A stretch of DNA of 64,000 nt from Amblyornis subalaris (taxonomy: Eukaryota > Chordata > Aves > Passeriformes > Ptilonorhynchidae). Below, piece after piece: positions 45,877 to 59,648 of the stretch. Under the pieces are notes generated by a model, which ran no database searches, had not been told where the DNA came from, and worked only from the letters and a program-made list of their open reading frames with translations. How positions within the stretch are numbered: the first letter of the stretch is position 1; each line of letters begins with the position of its first letter. The stretch lies in contig JACAXG010000166.1 of NCBI GenBank assembly GCA_018881555.1, forward strand, positions 994,956 through 1,058,955. The letters are read 5' to 3'. Position numbers and translations under genes: made by a program.

Positions 45877-48800
45877 ATTGGCTCCTAATAGAGCCGTTAC
45901 CTCTTCATTATTGGCTTTGGGGATGTCAACCTGCAGTTATTGCTGGAGGAGTAACCGTGGGTGAAAACTTTCTGAATACCTTTGTTTTGGCTCAGTGCAG
46001 CATACAAATCAAAAATTGTTATGAACAGCTTGCATGTTGTTTACTATCCAGCATTATTCTAGCTGCATTTTAACAAGCTTAAGCTCAAAACAAGACACGC
46101 AGGGAGATTTTAGACACTCGAGGCCTCATCATTTTCATTACCAAGAACTAAATGTCTGTATGGACCTGTGAATTGGAAACTGTTCCAGGTCTCATCTGTG
46201 CCAATGATATAGAGATAAGAAGATTATCTTATCCTACAGCAAATACCATTGCAGCAATCCTGGTATGGTTGGGGATGAACTGTTTTCAAACTCCTGAGGT
46301 GTCTGAGTTCTGACAGGACAGCCTTGAGGAAGAAAATGCAGAGCAGTGATTTCTCCCACTTAGTGCTTCCCACCTAGAGATCTACAGAATTATCTTTCAG
46401 GATGGAGCACAGACCATTCCAAAAGCCCCAGTTCCTCAGGGCTGAAACCTCAGCACTGACTTCTAATTCTCTGTTTTCTCAACCCTTTCACCATGTTAAT
46501 CTAAATGCAGGGATAACAATTTTTTTCTGTCTTCTCTACCAACTGCAATCTTGCTAAAGACTTTTTACATATGTTCTGTATATGTCTCTGACAATATCTG
46601 TTCTCTCCTACAGCACATCATCTGTGTACAATCGGAGCTCACGATCTTCCAGGAGGGTTTTGCTCTCCACATTGGGAAGTACACGGGAATTAAATTCTGT
46701 GAGAAGAGTTGGGACTGCTCCCCAACTCCTCCATTTCACTTCCAGTGCAGCACCAGCACATTATGCACATGCAAATATAAAGTGGCAAATATGAGTTCTT
46801 TAGACTATATTGATTATCTTTTACCAGAGTTTCCCTATTATTAAGCAGCTTAACTCTGACAATGCTTTTCTCTTTCTACTATCTACATGTCTATGTTTTT
46901 AAGTTCTGCCTGATANAGCTGCATAACATACTTACAGAACATAAGAGATAAAAAAAACCCTACTGAAAAATGACCTTAAGGGATCAGACATGAGGATTTT
47001 TGAATTATATTGATACTTCAAATATCTTTAATAAATTCAGCCACTTCCCCCCCCCCCAACCCCCCTCCCCAAAAAAAGCACAGTAACGCTTTTAGATCAA
47101 ATTTTCCTAAGGACTGCACATCTCTGAAACATATAAATGAAATAGGCTGAAAAATATCTGGCATTTTCTGGTTCACCTGCTATGCATTTCGACTTTTCTA
47201 TCCAACATATGTGCAGAATTAGTACTTGCACACAGAAATCATTTCAGTTCAAATAAGTGGTGGAAAAACTGAAGGAATGAAGAGTGGCTCCTCTTCAGAA
47301 CCTTTCAGGAAAAAAGTCAAGAGCGAAGAGTTAATTTGCTATTCACTTGCAATTCTGGCTAGATGACATTTTTGCCTCAATTCTTCATCAACAGAAAGTA
47401 GTTTCTTCCTGCTGATTTTCTGAAGTTTTTTGGGTTCCTGACTTCTTCCAGGCAGCAGGCAGCTGTCTGTCCAGCTACACATCTCTTAACACTATTAGGC
47501 TTAATTAAGCAGCATAGTCTCCAAGTTGCTCTTAAATTNATTCCTACCATGAATGCAGTAGAGTGTTCTGGCTTCTCCCATCTCATACCAACTCCTCCTG
47601 GAATCCTCTTCTCTACTTTGCATTATCTTAATGATTTATTTCTTTGCTGTATTATGTGTTCCTCTATTGCCCCCCGCAAGCTGTCACACTAAACCCTCAG
47701 AGCTCCCACCTACAAGAAGTTCAAATCCAACTTCCCAGGTGGTTACTCCCTAGCTTGTGACATACAGCTTTCCTGAACTGTATTACAACAACAGTCAGCA
47801 ATGGATTGCACTGAATATAAATAGCAAGTAGTATTTCTGCTTCCACCTTTGTGCATACGACTCCTGGAAAGGATCTGTAAACAAAATAATAAGTGGCAGA
47901 GAGCAGAAGAACCGGAGAGGAATCAAAACAGCTCCATCAGGAGAGCAGTCAGTAGTTCAGTGATGGTCAATAACTATGTGAATAATTATTTTCAGTCAAA
48001 CCACAATCACACAGCACGCATGGTTTACCTGAATTATCCAACGTGGAGAGGAGAGGTCACACTGTGCAGTGATGAAACAGGAGAATCAAAGAGCCTATTT
48101 TTCATAGGAGACCATCTCTAACGATGCTCTTGCTTCATAAAAAGTAGCTAGAAAATAGTAGGTTGCAGCAAACTTCATGAGCTCTATCTGCTTCAAATAT
48201 TTCTAATTACTTAATTTCTATCCTTAATTTTCAGTAATGCCATAACACATACCCACAGAAACATCAGCTCTCCTACCTTGCTATGGTTTCATTATCCAGC
48301 AAAGGTTCTTTGTTACAAAGGAATAAAGGTGGGAGTATGCATGGGAAGCATGCAACTAATATCTCAGGATAGATAATTAAAGACTAGAAAGAATTTTTTT
48401 CCTCATAAATTGTCACTGGTGTTGCAAAACATGTTGCTGCTAATGAGTTTTACAGGATGAGGTAGAACTGGAGGTGGCTGGCAATGGCACGTGGCTGCTA
48501 TCATACTGTCTTTTAAGGTAAACTTCCCTGACTGGAGCNCTCTAAACCTTTACATTTAATGTAAAGCTCAGTATTTAAAAAAGAGATCTATATCTTCAAA
48601 TCTGAATTGCTTGTCTTGCTCTGCAACTGGCAGGATTGCCAGAGAGAGAAACAGAATCTGATCAGGGCAGAAGAAAGAAACAATTCAGGGTAATTCCACC
48701 TTCCACACTGCTTCATTTCTTAAACTGGCTTTTCACAAAAAAATACCCTTCACAAATGCTGCCAGGGGAGATCTCACTACAAGCATAAGGACAACGCAGA

Positions 48801-48923
48801 TTCAAGAAAGAGTGCAAAGGGTTCTTGCACAGCCCTCTACCTTATATTTGTCTTATATTTTTTGTCAGAAAAAATTATTCCATTTTTTACCCCTTTGCCA
48901 TTTTCTTGGCAGCTTACATCAGC
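45877..48923. other. Presumed intron, C-rich run at 47.05 kb
   Basis: A run of 11 C followed by AACCCCCCTCCCC lies at 47047-47070. The plus-strand ORF at 46551-46844 has no recognisable domain. A plus-strand exon-like segment at 48456-48517 is discussed among rejected items. Confidence 0.4.
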
Positions 48924-49736
48924 TCACATTAGGTTTATAGCTTTCTCCTTTTCCTTTCTCCTTTGTGCTGCATTTTGGGCATTGCCATCACTTTCACACA
49001 GCACTATACATTTGCCAGCGGGAAAATCCAGATAGAAAGAATCCAAATAAACATCAAAAAAGCCCACATTCCAACTGTCCTGGGAGCTGTGTTCTAGAGA
49101 CAGAGTTAGAGGTCCCTCCAGAAGAAGCTGTAAGGGAAGCTCATGGCTGTAAGGGAAGCTCTGTGGGTTTACAAATGTAAAAAGGAGGAACTGTTGGANC
49201 TTTTGGCAAGTAGTTGGTGTGGAGGTGGCAGTGCTCAGATACTGGACACCCCAACATTCTGTCAGCCCTCTGGCTTGGATTGTACTTGCAGTGTTGCCCC
49301 AGAAGGAACAAGTATTAATATCCCAGGCAGCCAGCAATCGCTGCTCATTCCTCAAATGCGCGGCTCTGGAGGGCGCATCTCTAACAAGGGGTATAAAGCC
49401 ATCAAGTCCCAGTAGGAGAGGAAAGTTTGACACATAAAAATCGTCTACTAGAAGATGGAGGTAGAGTTTGACTTCGATATTTGAAGGGGACACAAGCTGA
49501 CACAGCACAAATCTATTTTTACAGACTTCCAAGCTGACACTGAGGGAGTGGTGGGTGAAGGGAGATGGGACAAGACCACATGCTTTTCTGCCCTGCCCTC
49601 CTCCCATCCCACAAAGAGGGATCTGAGACCTTTTTCTATTTTGTTTCTTTGTACAGGGAAAACCAAGGCCCAAAGGGAAGCTGAAAGCACACTGCTGTTC
49701 TTGCCCAACCACAATCACCCCATCCCTGCTGTACAT
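48924..49736 (-). other. Longest ORF in the window (270 codons), function unknown
   Basis: An ATG-initiated frame of 270 codons on the minus strand, ending TGA. It is interrupted by one N-containing codon. It begins MYSRDGVIVVGQEQQCAFSF and ends RRKEKEKAINLM. There is no recognisable domain, signal peptide or convincing membrane segment. Low-complexity patches are mild, and a 19-bp-period duplication at the DNA level (GCTGTAAGGGAAGCTC, 49127 and 49146) adds a repeated SFPYSHELPLQ-like piece. No promoter or poly-A signal was identified. Length alone makes it unusual here, but the composition looks unlike a conserved protein. A chance ORF, a lineage-specific ORF or a decayed element are all possible. 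Confidence 0.25.
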
Positions 49737-52700
49737 AAAAAGAGTTCATATTCATCCAGCTAAATATCCCAGTCTCAAAGTTTTCTCTTCAATATGAGGA
49801 CAATATAAGTAGTGAAGATTTTGTTTCTTTTGTTAACCAAATGCTAATACTGAGAATTTGTGTTAGTGAATAACACAAATGAAAATATCAGTACTTTCAC
49901 CACAATAAAACAGGGGTTATGTAACCAAATACTCAGAAGCATTGCTTGTAAGATAAAAAGTTCAAATATTTATGGAAGAAGGAAAGTTACTTAAGACAGC
50001 AGACAGTGCTGCAGCTGTCTGAAGGTCAGTGGGCACTACCGGTGGCATCTGAGGTGGCTTTACCCAGGTCTTACAGCCACACTTCATCTTGGGCTTAAGG
50101 TTTTAGAGGTAACTGAACCATATCATCTGTTTTACATTGTCCCTTCATTTTATTCATTTAGCTGCCATTGTCTGCAACATCACATGAAGAGGGTGTGAAG
50201 GAAAAACAAAATAAATTAATGAATCTGGAGAACGCAATCCTTATTTAACCACATGACATGTCAGAAATGTGGGAGACTGAAAAAACAGAATGACCCAGAC
50301 TAGAAAGGAACATTACCCAGTTAAAATAACCTTTCCCTGCTTTGCTATAAATACTGTAGTTTCTAGTATATATTTCAAAGTATTTTCATGCAAATTTTTG
50401 AAACTATGAATCAAGCAGGTAAAAAAAATTAGACATTCAAGCAGAAGTCAAATTTTAGACAAAGAGAGTCCCATGACAATCAAAACTAAAGGTATGGTAC
50501 AAAAACCTTGTCTTCAATTTTTATTCCTTAAGTTCAGAGCCTCATGATTCCTTGACACAATGTAATGACATACTTGGCATTAGTGCCACCTGACAGATTC
50601 CTCTACCAGCCAATATAAAGTTTTCTGCCTCTTCTGACAGCAGACAGCCACAATCCGCATATCCATAATTTGTGAATAACAGCCAAAGATTATATTTACC
50701 TTGATATTTTCTTCCTCCAGTGTTTGTCTACCCTCCCCTTACATCTTCCTGCGGCTTCTGCTGCTACACACTACTCATGGCTAATGGGGAAAGCAAAACA
50801 GTTCCTTCACAGCCCATATAAGTGTGAACAAAACCAGCAGCTGAAGGTATGGCCGGGTTTCTGCTTCACACTGACTCACACTTATGTCATGCGAGGGGTC
50901 GGTCACCATGGCAATGAGATGCCGGCACCCATTTCCAAACTTCCATGAATATTTAAGGATGCACAGAAAAGTTCACAAATTACTTCAACATTTTGCTTCT
51001 TTTTCAACTCGCGAGCTGTTGTGAATGCCATTGCCATTTCCTTAGTCATTCATTAGTCACAATTATTTTCAGATTAATTTTAACAAAGAATTCACATTAT
51101 TATTAATGCACTTGAATTAGAACCTCAATGTGAAGTTCAGAATTATGGGACAAGGTCACATACTGAAAACAAAATACAGACTAGAAAGATGATTACGGCC
51201 CCAGTAATTTGGCAAATATCAGAAATTAATCATCAAAAGTGTTACTGGAGAACATCACACATTGAAATGTGATTTAGTGCGATTGGAACTGGAGGTCACA
51301 ATTCAGTTCCACTTTCAGAAGAAACGGGGGCATATTTTCTGTGCAGACCTGGTGGTAACCATTCTGTAATTTTAGTCTGAAACTCCCATACAACAAAAGG
51401 AGAAACAATTTTCTAGAATTACTACCGAAAGCCAATACAATGTGTATATAAGCATCACTAAAACGCATATTTTTTTACAAACCCATAACTGGCTACACAA
51501 TAAAAAATGAGTTACAATGTCATCATAACTCAGCAAAAACTGCAAAATCACAGCTTTGGTAAAATAAAGTATTCCAATTGTGACACTGCTAATGTCTTCT
51601 TTGTTTAAGAAAAAGTCTAAGAACTTTTTTAATTTGTACACATTGCAAATATTAAGAGATACAAACTTTCTAATAAAAGTTTTGCCTTCTATTACTAAAC
51701 ACAAAGTTTCTGCCTCTCCCGCACCCCAAATTTAAGGCAAATAACATTACCATACTTTCAATATTTGCTATTAAATTAAATGGAAACAAATCCCAGAGTG
51801 TCTGAACTGGCTCCAAAAGATGATATTGTAACCTTTACAAAAGAACTACAAAAGCAAAGAAAAGAAAATCATGTTTCAGCCATCATGTGCCTCGGCATTA
51901 TTAAATGCATAATCAGTTTCCAAGTCTTTCTGAAAGAAAAATCCAAGTGGTAAATTGAATCTCATTCTGCCTTTTAGCCTGAATCCTTACATTTACTGCA
52001 TCCAAGCACAGCAGACATCTTTGAGCCAAAATCCTATCCCCAACAAGCCAGCACGCTGCCTGAGAGCTGACATACATATTTTTATATAATCTTTAGAGCT
52101 TGCCACAATCAAAAGTTATTCCACAGCACTAAAGCCAACACAAGACCAAATTTCCAACCCCTCCACGGGCTGCCCATCCTTCCTCACTCCCACTTTGATG
52201 GTTCTGTAGCATTTGAAGCTGCATCTAGAAAAAGAGGATCCCTTTTCTCCCCTAAGCGTGTCCAATAGGTAGAAGAAGTGCCAAGACAGATATGTCATTG
52301 CATCAAGAAATACAATGTCTAAAGGGATTTTTAGGNTTCACAGTGATCCAGATGCCTGTGAGGATATTTACAGCCTCTATACATGGTATGTGTGTGGATA
52401 TAAATATATCCCAGACTTTAAACAAATACTCAGTTTCTCACTGGGCAGAGTTTGCAAATAGCCACACACAGAGCAAAAGTACCAGCGGGGTTTTACCCAA
52501 GATGACTTCAGGATATAAATAAGCCAAGGACTTGAGCGAAAGGTAATACTTCCAACTCCTATTTTTGGAAAGAAACAGATCATCTTTTGGACACTAGAGC
52601 TTTCTTTGATCTGAGCAAGAAACAAAAACCTTTAAAGCCAAAACAGATGGAGAACAATTGCTGAGAGTTTACCGATCAATAACAGTCTAAAAAGAGGTCA

Positions 52701-53069
52701 CTCCTTCCTACAGATATTGCTGCATTGGCAGGGCAGCCATGTGGAATGTCCCAAGTTGCTCACAGCTACCATTGTCCCCAGTCCGACAAGGACACTATGA
52801 GGGCAAGAGCATTCCAGTTACATCCTTTTCAACAAACAGCACTGCAAAACAGCACAGACCCAGCTCTAGACCATGTTTCTCAAATTAATCTTCATTTCAG
52901 GTCTAAATCTGTTTTGTGCCATGATCTGCATTAACATGCAGGGATTCAGGTTCAGAAAATGTCAATTCTAAAGGCAGTATTTGTTGTATGAGAAAACAAG
53001 CACATAAATTATTTAAATAATAATGTGTTATTGTTTTTAGGTCAAGTTTTATTGCAGTAAAAACTTTAC
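49737..53069. other. Presumed intron, no gene seen
   Basis: AT-rich sequence. A minus-strand segment at about 50701-50782 has a very strong acceptor (TGTTTTGCTTTCCCCATTAG) and donor (ATCAAG/GTAAATA). It has stops in all frames, so it could only be a non-coding exon. TAAT-rich sequence near 51045-51130 could be regulatory. Confidence 0.4.
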
Positions 53070-53115
53070 CTTTATCAGAAGTTTTGTAACTGCTTCTCTG
53101 TTGCCTACATTACCT
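53070..53115 (-). CDS. Candidate exon (46 nt, or 114 nt with a farther start), minus strand
   Basis: The donor is CTGATAAAG/GTAAAG. With acceptor ATTATCTTGTCAAG the exon is 46 nt and reads GNVGNREAVTKLLIK after one leading base. The same frame stays open to 53183, where TTTGTTGAG could serve as acceptor. That would give 38 codons in phase 0 and would follow directly from the 54922-55043 exon. The added part is pyrimidine-rich and may simply be the intron tract. A GAG/GTAATG donor inside the region offers yet another solution. Confidence 0.3.
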
Positions 53116-53183
53116 CTTGACAAGATAATTGTTGGCAAGACACGAGCAAGCAGAATGCAAGGCATCAGACAGACAACACACCC

Positions 53184-54921
53184 CTCAACAAATTAAATCA
53201 ATGTCTCTTTTCAGCCTAGTTTGTCTAGAGAAAAACAACAACAGGAAATTAAGGAGGATATAGCTCATTTTGGCCAGAATGTTTGGATACATTCTTGATT
53301 ATTTTGAGATGTGTGTGCACATAGTCCATCCTCTCAGTATCAACTCTTCACGAGCATTTTTATACTTTTGCTTTACTATAGCCCAGATATTAGTAATAAT
53401 AATAAATGTTGATACAATTCAGATCCATTCCGAACTAACTACAAAATAATTTGAACAAATGCAAAGTCATTAAGAGACACAATTTGTTTCTTTTCCAAGA
53501 GAGTAAAAATTTGTTTTCCCAGCCCATCATTAATATAATCTATTTTTTGCTCTTCTGAAAATTGAAGTTTCAGCTCTGGGTTATTTATTAACGGTAGAAA
53601 CAGTTTTTAAAGGGTTATTTTCCCTATCATAAATCAAACCCAGGACAATTTGAAGCACCTACTGCTATAAAACTGCTATTTTTTGAAAAAAAAGGCTCAA
53701 AACTCAGTGAGGTTTTTTGCATATTTCATAGACCATAATTAAGTAATTGCAAATTTAATCTCCTTAAGTTTTTGGAATGTGGAGGTTGGTTTTCATTAAT
53801 TTCAAATTCTACATTTGGATGCTTAAATTAACATATAAAACAATTTTTTCTGGAGAAAAACATCACTAAGCTGTATGAAGCTTAAATACAGCAGCCTGAT
53901 GCTCTCCAATGTTTGATAGAGGTACATATCAAAGGATCTCATTCCATCTAAAGAAAACAGACAGTTCCACAGATTCTAATCAATATTTGGATGTTCTCAC
54001 AATTTATGTATTTACCAAATTAAATACGTAGTTAGAGATGGATGGCAGTGTAGCTACTTTCACTTGCCTGCCAACTTCAGCTACTTTTAAGATCACTCAG
54101 TGATCAAGAAAGACTTTGGGTCTCAATGAGAAAGTAATTCCAAAAGGAGACAGAGTTGGTCAGGTGTTGGGGGCATTCCCCACCTTTTTTCTCCTCTCCC
54201 CATCCTTTGAAGTTTATAGAAACACTAAGTTTCCTTCATCACTTTAAAGACTGTTTGCAGTTTGTGGGGGTAATATGACATTCAGAGGAAATGTGTCTCT
54301 TTCCGTCCAATAAATAAAAGGTTTCTTTTTTCTGGAGAGTTTTAATCAGGACTTGCAATAAAACATTTAAACAACGCAAATAATTCAAAATTACCGTCAT
54401 GTTCCCGTCATATATTTGCTCTAAAATGGTATGTGGCTATCTAGGCTAACCTGAACATTTCTCTTTAATCAAGTTACTTACTTCAACTAAGACTTAAGTA
54501 CTCAGCAATTTGAGAGTATGACTGATCATGGGAGTTACATGGAATTGTTTGGGCAGCTTGACTGGAGGAGCTTCCCTTGTCCTGTACAAGACCCGTGATT
54601 TTGGGCACAGGAAATATGAACAACTGCGAAGCCAGTGAAGCAGCAGGATTCATTTGTACTTCTATAAAATATATTCAACCTCTTATTTTCCATAGGTTTT
54701 TCACTTTCAGAATAAAGCTGAATTGAAGTTTACAGGAACAACTATATAAGAAATACAGATACTTTTTTTTGATCCTTGCAATCTTAAGAGATATGGATTT
54801 TCCTGGACTACACCTATTCATCTCTGCTCTGCAGCAGTTGCACCAGATCCTTCTGTATACAGAACACTTGAAGCTGAATTTTTAAGCAGCGATACTAAAA
54901 AAAAGGGGGAAAAAAAGCTAC
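53184..54921. other. Presumed intron, no gene seen
   Basis: Very AT-rich sequence between the candidate at 53.1 kb and the exon at 54.9 kb. Nothing recognisable. Confidence 0.45.
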
Positions 54922-55043
54922 CTGAAAGTCCATTGCCTGAGCATAATTCAGAGAAAGCATTTCTTGCAAAGGACTCCAGCTGTGAAATCTTCCAGCAGGT
55001 CTTACTAATTTGGATTCATCATGGCAGATTTCAAAGTCATACT
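54922..55043 (-). CDS. Internal coding exon of an unidentified gene (122 nt)
   Basis: A very strong acceptor (GGCCTATTTTAATTCCTTGC then TCTTCAG) and a CAG/GTAGCT donor flank 122 nt. One frame is open across the whole segment. After two leading bases (AG) it encodes 40 residues, including YDFEICHDESKLVRPAGRFH and then SWSPLQEMLSLNYAQAMDFQ, ending on a codon boundary. The leading AG joins the trailing A of the 61250-61328 exon to form a Lys codon, so the two are phase-compatible neighbours with a 6.2 kb intron. The segment looks globular and soluble, with one Cys and no membrane segment. I do not recognise the family. A plus-strand ORF over the same region (55010-55477) is a shadow. Confidence 0.75.
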
Positions 55044-58000
55044 CTGAAGAGCAAGGAATTAAAATAGGCCAGCAGCACTGTGGGAGAAGTACACAACAGC
55101 AGCATCCAGCCTGTTGTGGCTCAGCATCTCAAGCAAAGCCCTGTACCACCGTGAGCTCAGAGAGAGAGGCGCAGAATGAGGAGCGCGGTTCACCGCAGAC
55201 ACCAGGCAGGGTGTCGGGGGTGCTGCGTTGTACCTGCACCTGGATGCCACTCATGCTCCTCCTGAGCTGCCAGCAGGCCTGCAAAGAGCCTTCAGCAGTG
55301 AGAAACTTGGTAAAGCGTTCTCAACATGACACTTTGCCCGGCATCCCCACAGCTCACCAGCTAGAGCACCTGAACTCANGCCTTCGCCCTGCTTCTCACT
55401 CCAGAGGAAACTCTCAAACTCTTCTGCTGAATGTGCCCATCATTTCCCTTTCAGCTAAAGACATTGCTGAAAAATAATCACATCCTGAATATACACAGCA
55501 TTTGGACTTAAGGTTTTGTTCCAGTTTAAATCTGATTTCTGCATTTAAATATATTCTCTACGGGCATTAAGGCAGGAACCAGCACCTTCTCTCTACAGCC
55601 TCCATAACTCTTCTTATTAACTCTTTAAGAGCCAAAAATTAAATAGTTAAATCACCATACGAAAATTTCCTTTATGTTTCCTCTTTTGCAGATCTTGGGC
55701 TTTTTAGACACTTGTCTTACAAATTTGTCTTGGTTCTTGTTTCTTTACGCATTCGTTACTAGCTCTTTACCACAGATCTGTCACAGTAAAAAAATCCTCA
55801 TTAATNTGTCATAAACTTTTTCAGTCTAAATATACTTGAAAAACTTCTAAAGCACAGTGCACTTAGTTCAGTCATAGAAAACAAGGACGGATCACTTAAA
55901 AACAANAAAAAATGAAACCTGTTTCAGGACACCACACTGCATTCTGAGCTGAGCTCATTTTCAGCAGAAACATTGATCCCTATGGATTTATCACATTCTG
56001 TCCTCACGGCTATTACTATTCTTACGACTTCAGCACATCCATTTTGTTTTGTTTCCAGCGTCTACAGCAGCCAATTCTTCACATCCTTTGGCAGCTTATA
56101 TATTATAGTCTTCAGACTAAATTTACATGTGTAAGATGTATTTAAAAGGTTTTNCTTTGGTGCTGAGAGTTGTACATTTGCAAGCATAGTTTCACATACA
56201 ATCCCACATGTTCAGACTTTGGATGGGGATTTTAATATCATTTACACATCATGTCACAAGTATTTTTAATTCTATAATTAGAATATAATTTTGTATATTT
56301 ATATTTATTTATTATTTATATTTTTATATTTATTGCTACAACTAGCATATGATTAGCTTCACTCAGAATGGATGTCACCAGTAGCTTTTTACATATAGAT
56401 AAATACTGGATTTCATACATTTTCTGCATGATCCTTAAGACAATTTTTCCTGGGAGTCCAAACCATATTTTTTCTGCTGCTAAATATTTTTTTACACATA
56501 AACCCAGCATCTTATGTCATTGTGAATTCAGAGAAAAACAGTCATAATTTTAACCTTAATTTTTGCTGTGTTAAGGCCTTGGAGCTCAGGATAATTTTTA
56601 TACTGTCAGGGCACGGAACAGAACTGTTTCTCCCCTTGGTTTATATGGTTGAAACAAGTAAGAGGATATAAACATACTTGTGACTTAACAAGTCATTATG
56701 TGTATTCCTTCTGTAAACAGCTCACGTTTTTCTACTAAATATTTCTCCACTTTTTTTACCGTTACTATAATCTCACTTTTTTTTTTTTTTAAAGGCTTTC
56801 TGAGAGAGAAGCAGAGCAAGAGCATCATTCCATGCACTAACCCAGCCTGCCCCAGCACAAGGTCACCAAACTCTGTTAAACAGGGCCTACGTGAGGTGCA
56901 TCTTTCACATCAAAGATGCTCTCAGGAATTTTTACGTGTTAGTTTGGGCAACTTCAGCACCACTTTAACAGATGTCTCTGTAGTATAGATTCCTCCTCCT
57001 TCCTTCTCTTTTTGGATCTAATTGTTTTATATGAAGGGCATAGAAGGGGCTGCAGAGAAGAACTGCAGAGCACAGGGAACACCTCACAGGTGTGATTTGG
57101 ATTTATCTACACTAATGACTTTGAGCCTGCAAGATGTTTTCAAGCTGAGGATGAATAAAGGTTCTATTTTACAACAGAAACATTCCCTGGAACCAAATCC
57201 ATTATTAAGCCTGCAAGAATCATCCCCAGAATGAGGTATAAGAGAGTCAGAGAAAAAGAGTCACAAAAGCATTCTGGTATTTGGAACCAAAAGTTCCTTT
57301 TGGTTTTCATTTGCGTTAGAATAGAATTTAGTCTGTTGACAGACCAGACTAGACACATTAGAAAGTAATGTGTCAGATGCAAAATTAATTTGGCAGTTCT
57401 ACAACTAAGCTTAAAGTGCCCCAAATAGTTCCTTTGGTATTCCTCTCTTTTTAAAACATAAGTATGGATTCTATTCAGAAAACTTTAAGCTACACCCAAA
57501 TTTAAGAGCTGACTATACATTGCCTGGGGGATGCTGCTCCTGCCTTACTGCAGGCAGAGTAATTGTGGGGTAAATAGGCAGCAGATGAGGATTAGATCTG
57601 TACCTTTCCAACCACAACGTCCACCTACCCTCCTACACCAGATATTGTGGTGTATTCATAAAGTATATCCAAAACAGGGGAGCTCCAAAAGTGACCTTTC
57701 AGATAGAGATACATGCTAATATTTTTACTCTCAAGCAGAATCTTACATTTCTAGTTTGCCATTTTACTCCCCTCCTTTTTTTTTTTTTTATTTGCACACA
57801 AACCAGGAGAATTTAGTGCCTTTTTCCCCTCACACAAGAAAGTGTACATAACACTTTCTTTCNAGTAACGTATTTTCAACTGAATCACAAGTGGAAGTAG
57901 CAGACTGGANCAAAGAGTTAAGTGCAATCAGAGACTCACACAGAAGGAAATATGGATTGAAATATCATTACCTAGACTCTCTACTGTGCTTTAAAAATGG

Positions 58001-59510
58001 AACAAAACCCTTCTTTTGAACACAACATCTTGAAGAATAGGAATACTTATCAGGATTCCCTAGTACAAAGCTTCAGCACTTGGAGAAGCCTAGCTCTTTT
58101 AAGAGCATGCTGTCCAAGAAACATTTTGAGGAACTAAGAAGGATATNTGGGAACCTGCACTAATGTCACAAGCTGTGACATATTGATATTGTCCAAAATC
58201 CCTGTCATTGCTCACAGCAGCAGTACCAGCCTATCCTCAGAGAAAAATGCAAACATATTCTGCTAAAGCACCTGAATTATCTCCAGGGAACACAAATCTT
58301 AGCCTGATTTTTTTAACCTGTAGTAGAAATGCTTTCCCTTAAATAAAACAAACATAAGATTCCATGAGATTGTGCTTCCAAGGCATTAATTATTTTTATG
58401 TCTCAGTAGGCTACCTGGTACCAGAGGAAGAGAGACATTAATTGCCTTCTGGAAGACAAATGGGAGCAACATTTGCATGCATATTTTTCAAGTAAGTTAA
58501 TGTATACGTTCAATAAAATCTCTACCTTATTGCCAACATGATGTGTAATAAACTAGGAAAAGATCCATTCATAGCATAACAAGGTTTCACAAGTGTTTGA
58601 TTTAGGATGCATACTCCAAACTGTACACTTCCTACAGCAGGTATTGTGAGAAAAACAAAATACATTACCCATCACAGAGCTTAGTCATNACGCTTATATT
58701 TGAAGGACAAAGTTGCCCTAGATGTAAATTCACACAGGATGCGCACCTGCATTACCTCGGTATCAAAGCAAACAGAGGCTCTGCCAAGCCATATGGGGAC
58801 AACAACAAACAATATTTCTCTTTTTACACTGCTATTGTCAGCGTAAGTGGAACACTGTTCACCTGTCTACTGAGGCCAGGCCAGNGTCTGGAAATCTGAA
58901 AGTCTGAAAAAGAGCATCAGTGGAAGCACAAGGTGCTCCTGCAGTCCCGACATTCACCTGGGACTCAGCACAGCTTTATATTGATCCTTGCTCCCAGGAT
59001 AAAGCATCCNAAGACAGCCTGTATCCACCAGCATTTAAGGATGGATACAAACTACTGTCTGGTGGCAACTGTGAATAAAATTACCTTTTTCATTTTTGCC
59101 TTGGGAGACTCCTAGAGATATTTTATTTTCACGTCCCTTGTCATACTCCTGAATTAGTCTTCTCTACAGCTTGTATTTGCTAATTTGGGATAAAACACAG
59201 CANCAAACTGCTGGCAATTTTGAAAGAGTTTTTGGTATTCCCTTCAATAGCAACCAATTTCTTTAATCCAGGTCTTTAGCATAGAAATTGCTGATTTTTC
59301 TGCTAAAGGTGTCATATAAAAAACCCCCCAGAGCTACCTTTAAACTACATTGTTTAGTGCTATTAAGCTGCACAACCAAAAATCTGTGCATACGTCCCAT
59401 AAACTTCCAGTTCAGTTTTTCATAGTCCATTGTAGTGTAGCAATCAACTGCATATCCTGAAAAACTGGCTCCTGTGTTAGAAGTGACAGCAGAACAGGAA
59501 ACACACTAGA
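55044..59510. other. Presumed intron between the 61.3 and 55.0 kb exons (part)
   Basis: About 4.5 kb with T14-T15 runs (56779-56792, 57776-57790) and a TTTA-rich patch (56280-56335). Small minus-strand acceptor and donor pairs at about 58533-58559 and 58757-58784 enclose 27-28 nt each and are not called. The 55010-55477 plus ORF overlaps the opposite-strand exon and has no recognisable domain. Confidence 0.45.
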
Positions 59511-59618
59511 AAATCATANAATAATTGGAAAAGTCCTCTAAGATCACTAAGTCCAATCATCAACCCAGCATCACCACTATGTTCACCATTAACCATGTCC
59601 TCAAGTAAAGAATCATAA
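59511..59618 (-). mobile_element. Degraded CR1 LINE 3' fragment
   Basis: AGAAAATCATANAATAATTG, GAAAAGTCCTCTAAGATCAC and TAAGTCCAATCATCAACCCA lead into CACCACTATGTTCACCATTA and ACCATGTCC. It resembles the 30.8 kb subfamily and is minus oriented. It stops about 30 bp before the next, better-preserved CR1. Confidence 0.75.
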
Positions 59619-59648
59619 AAAATATTACTGAATACTCACTGTTATTAA

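Noticed and set aside
48456..48517. Plus-strand 62-nt segment reading DEVELEVAGNGTWLLSYCLL
   Set aside because: Only one frame is open and the acceptor is good, but it lies on the opposite strand to the inferred gene and its donor is only moderate.
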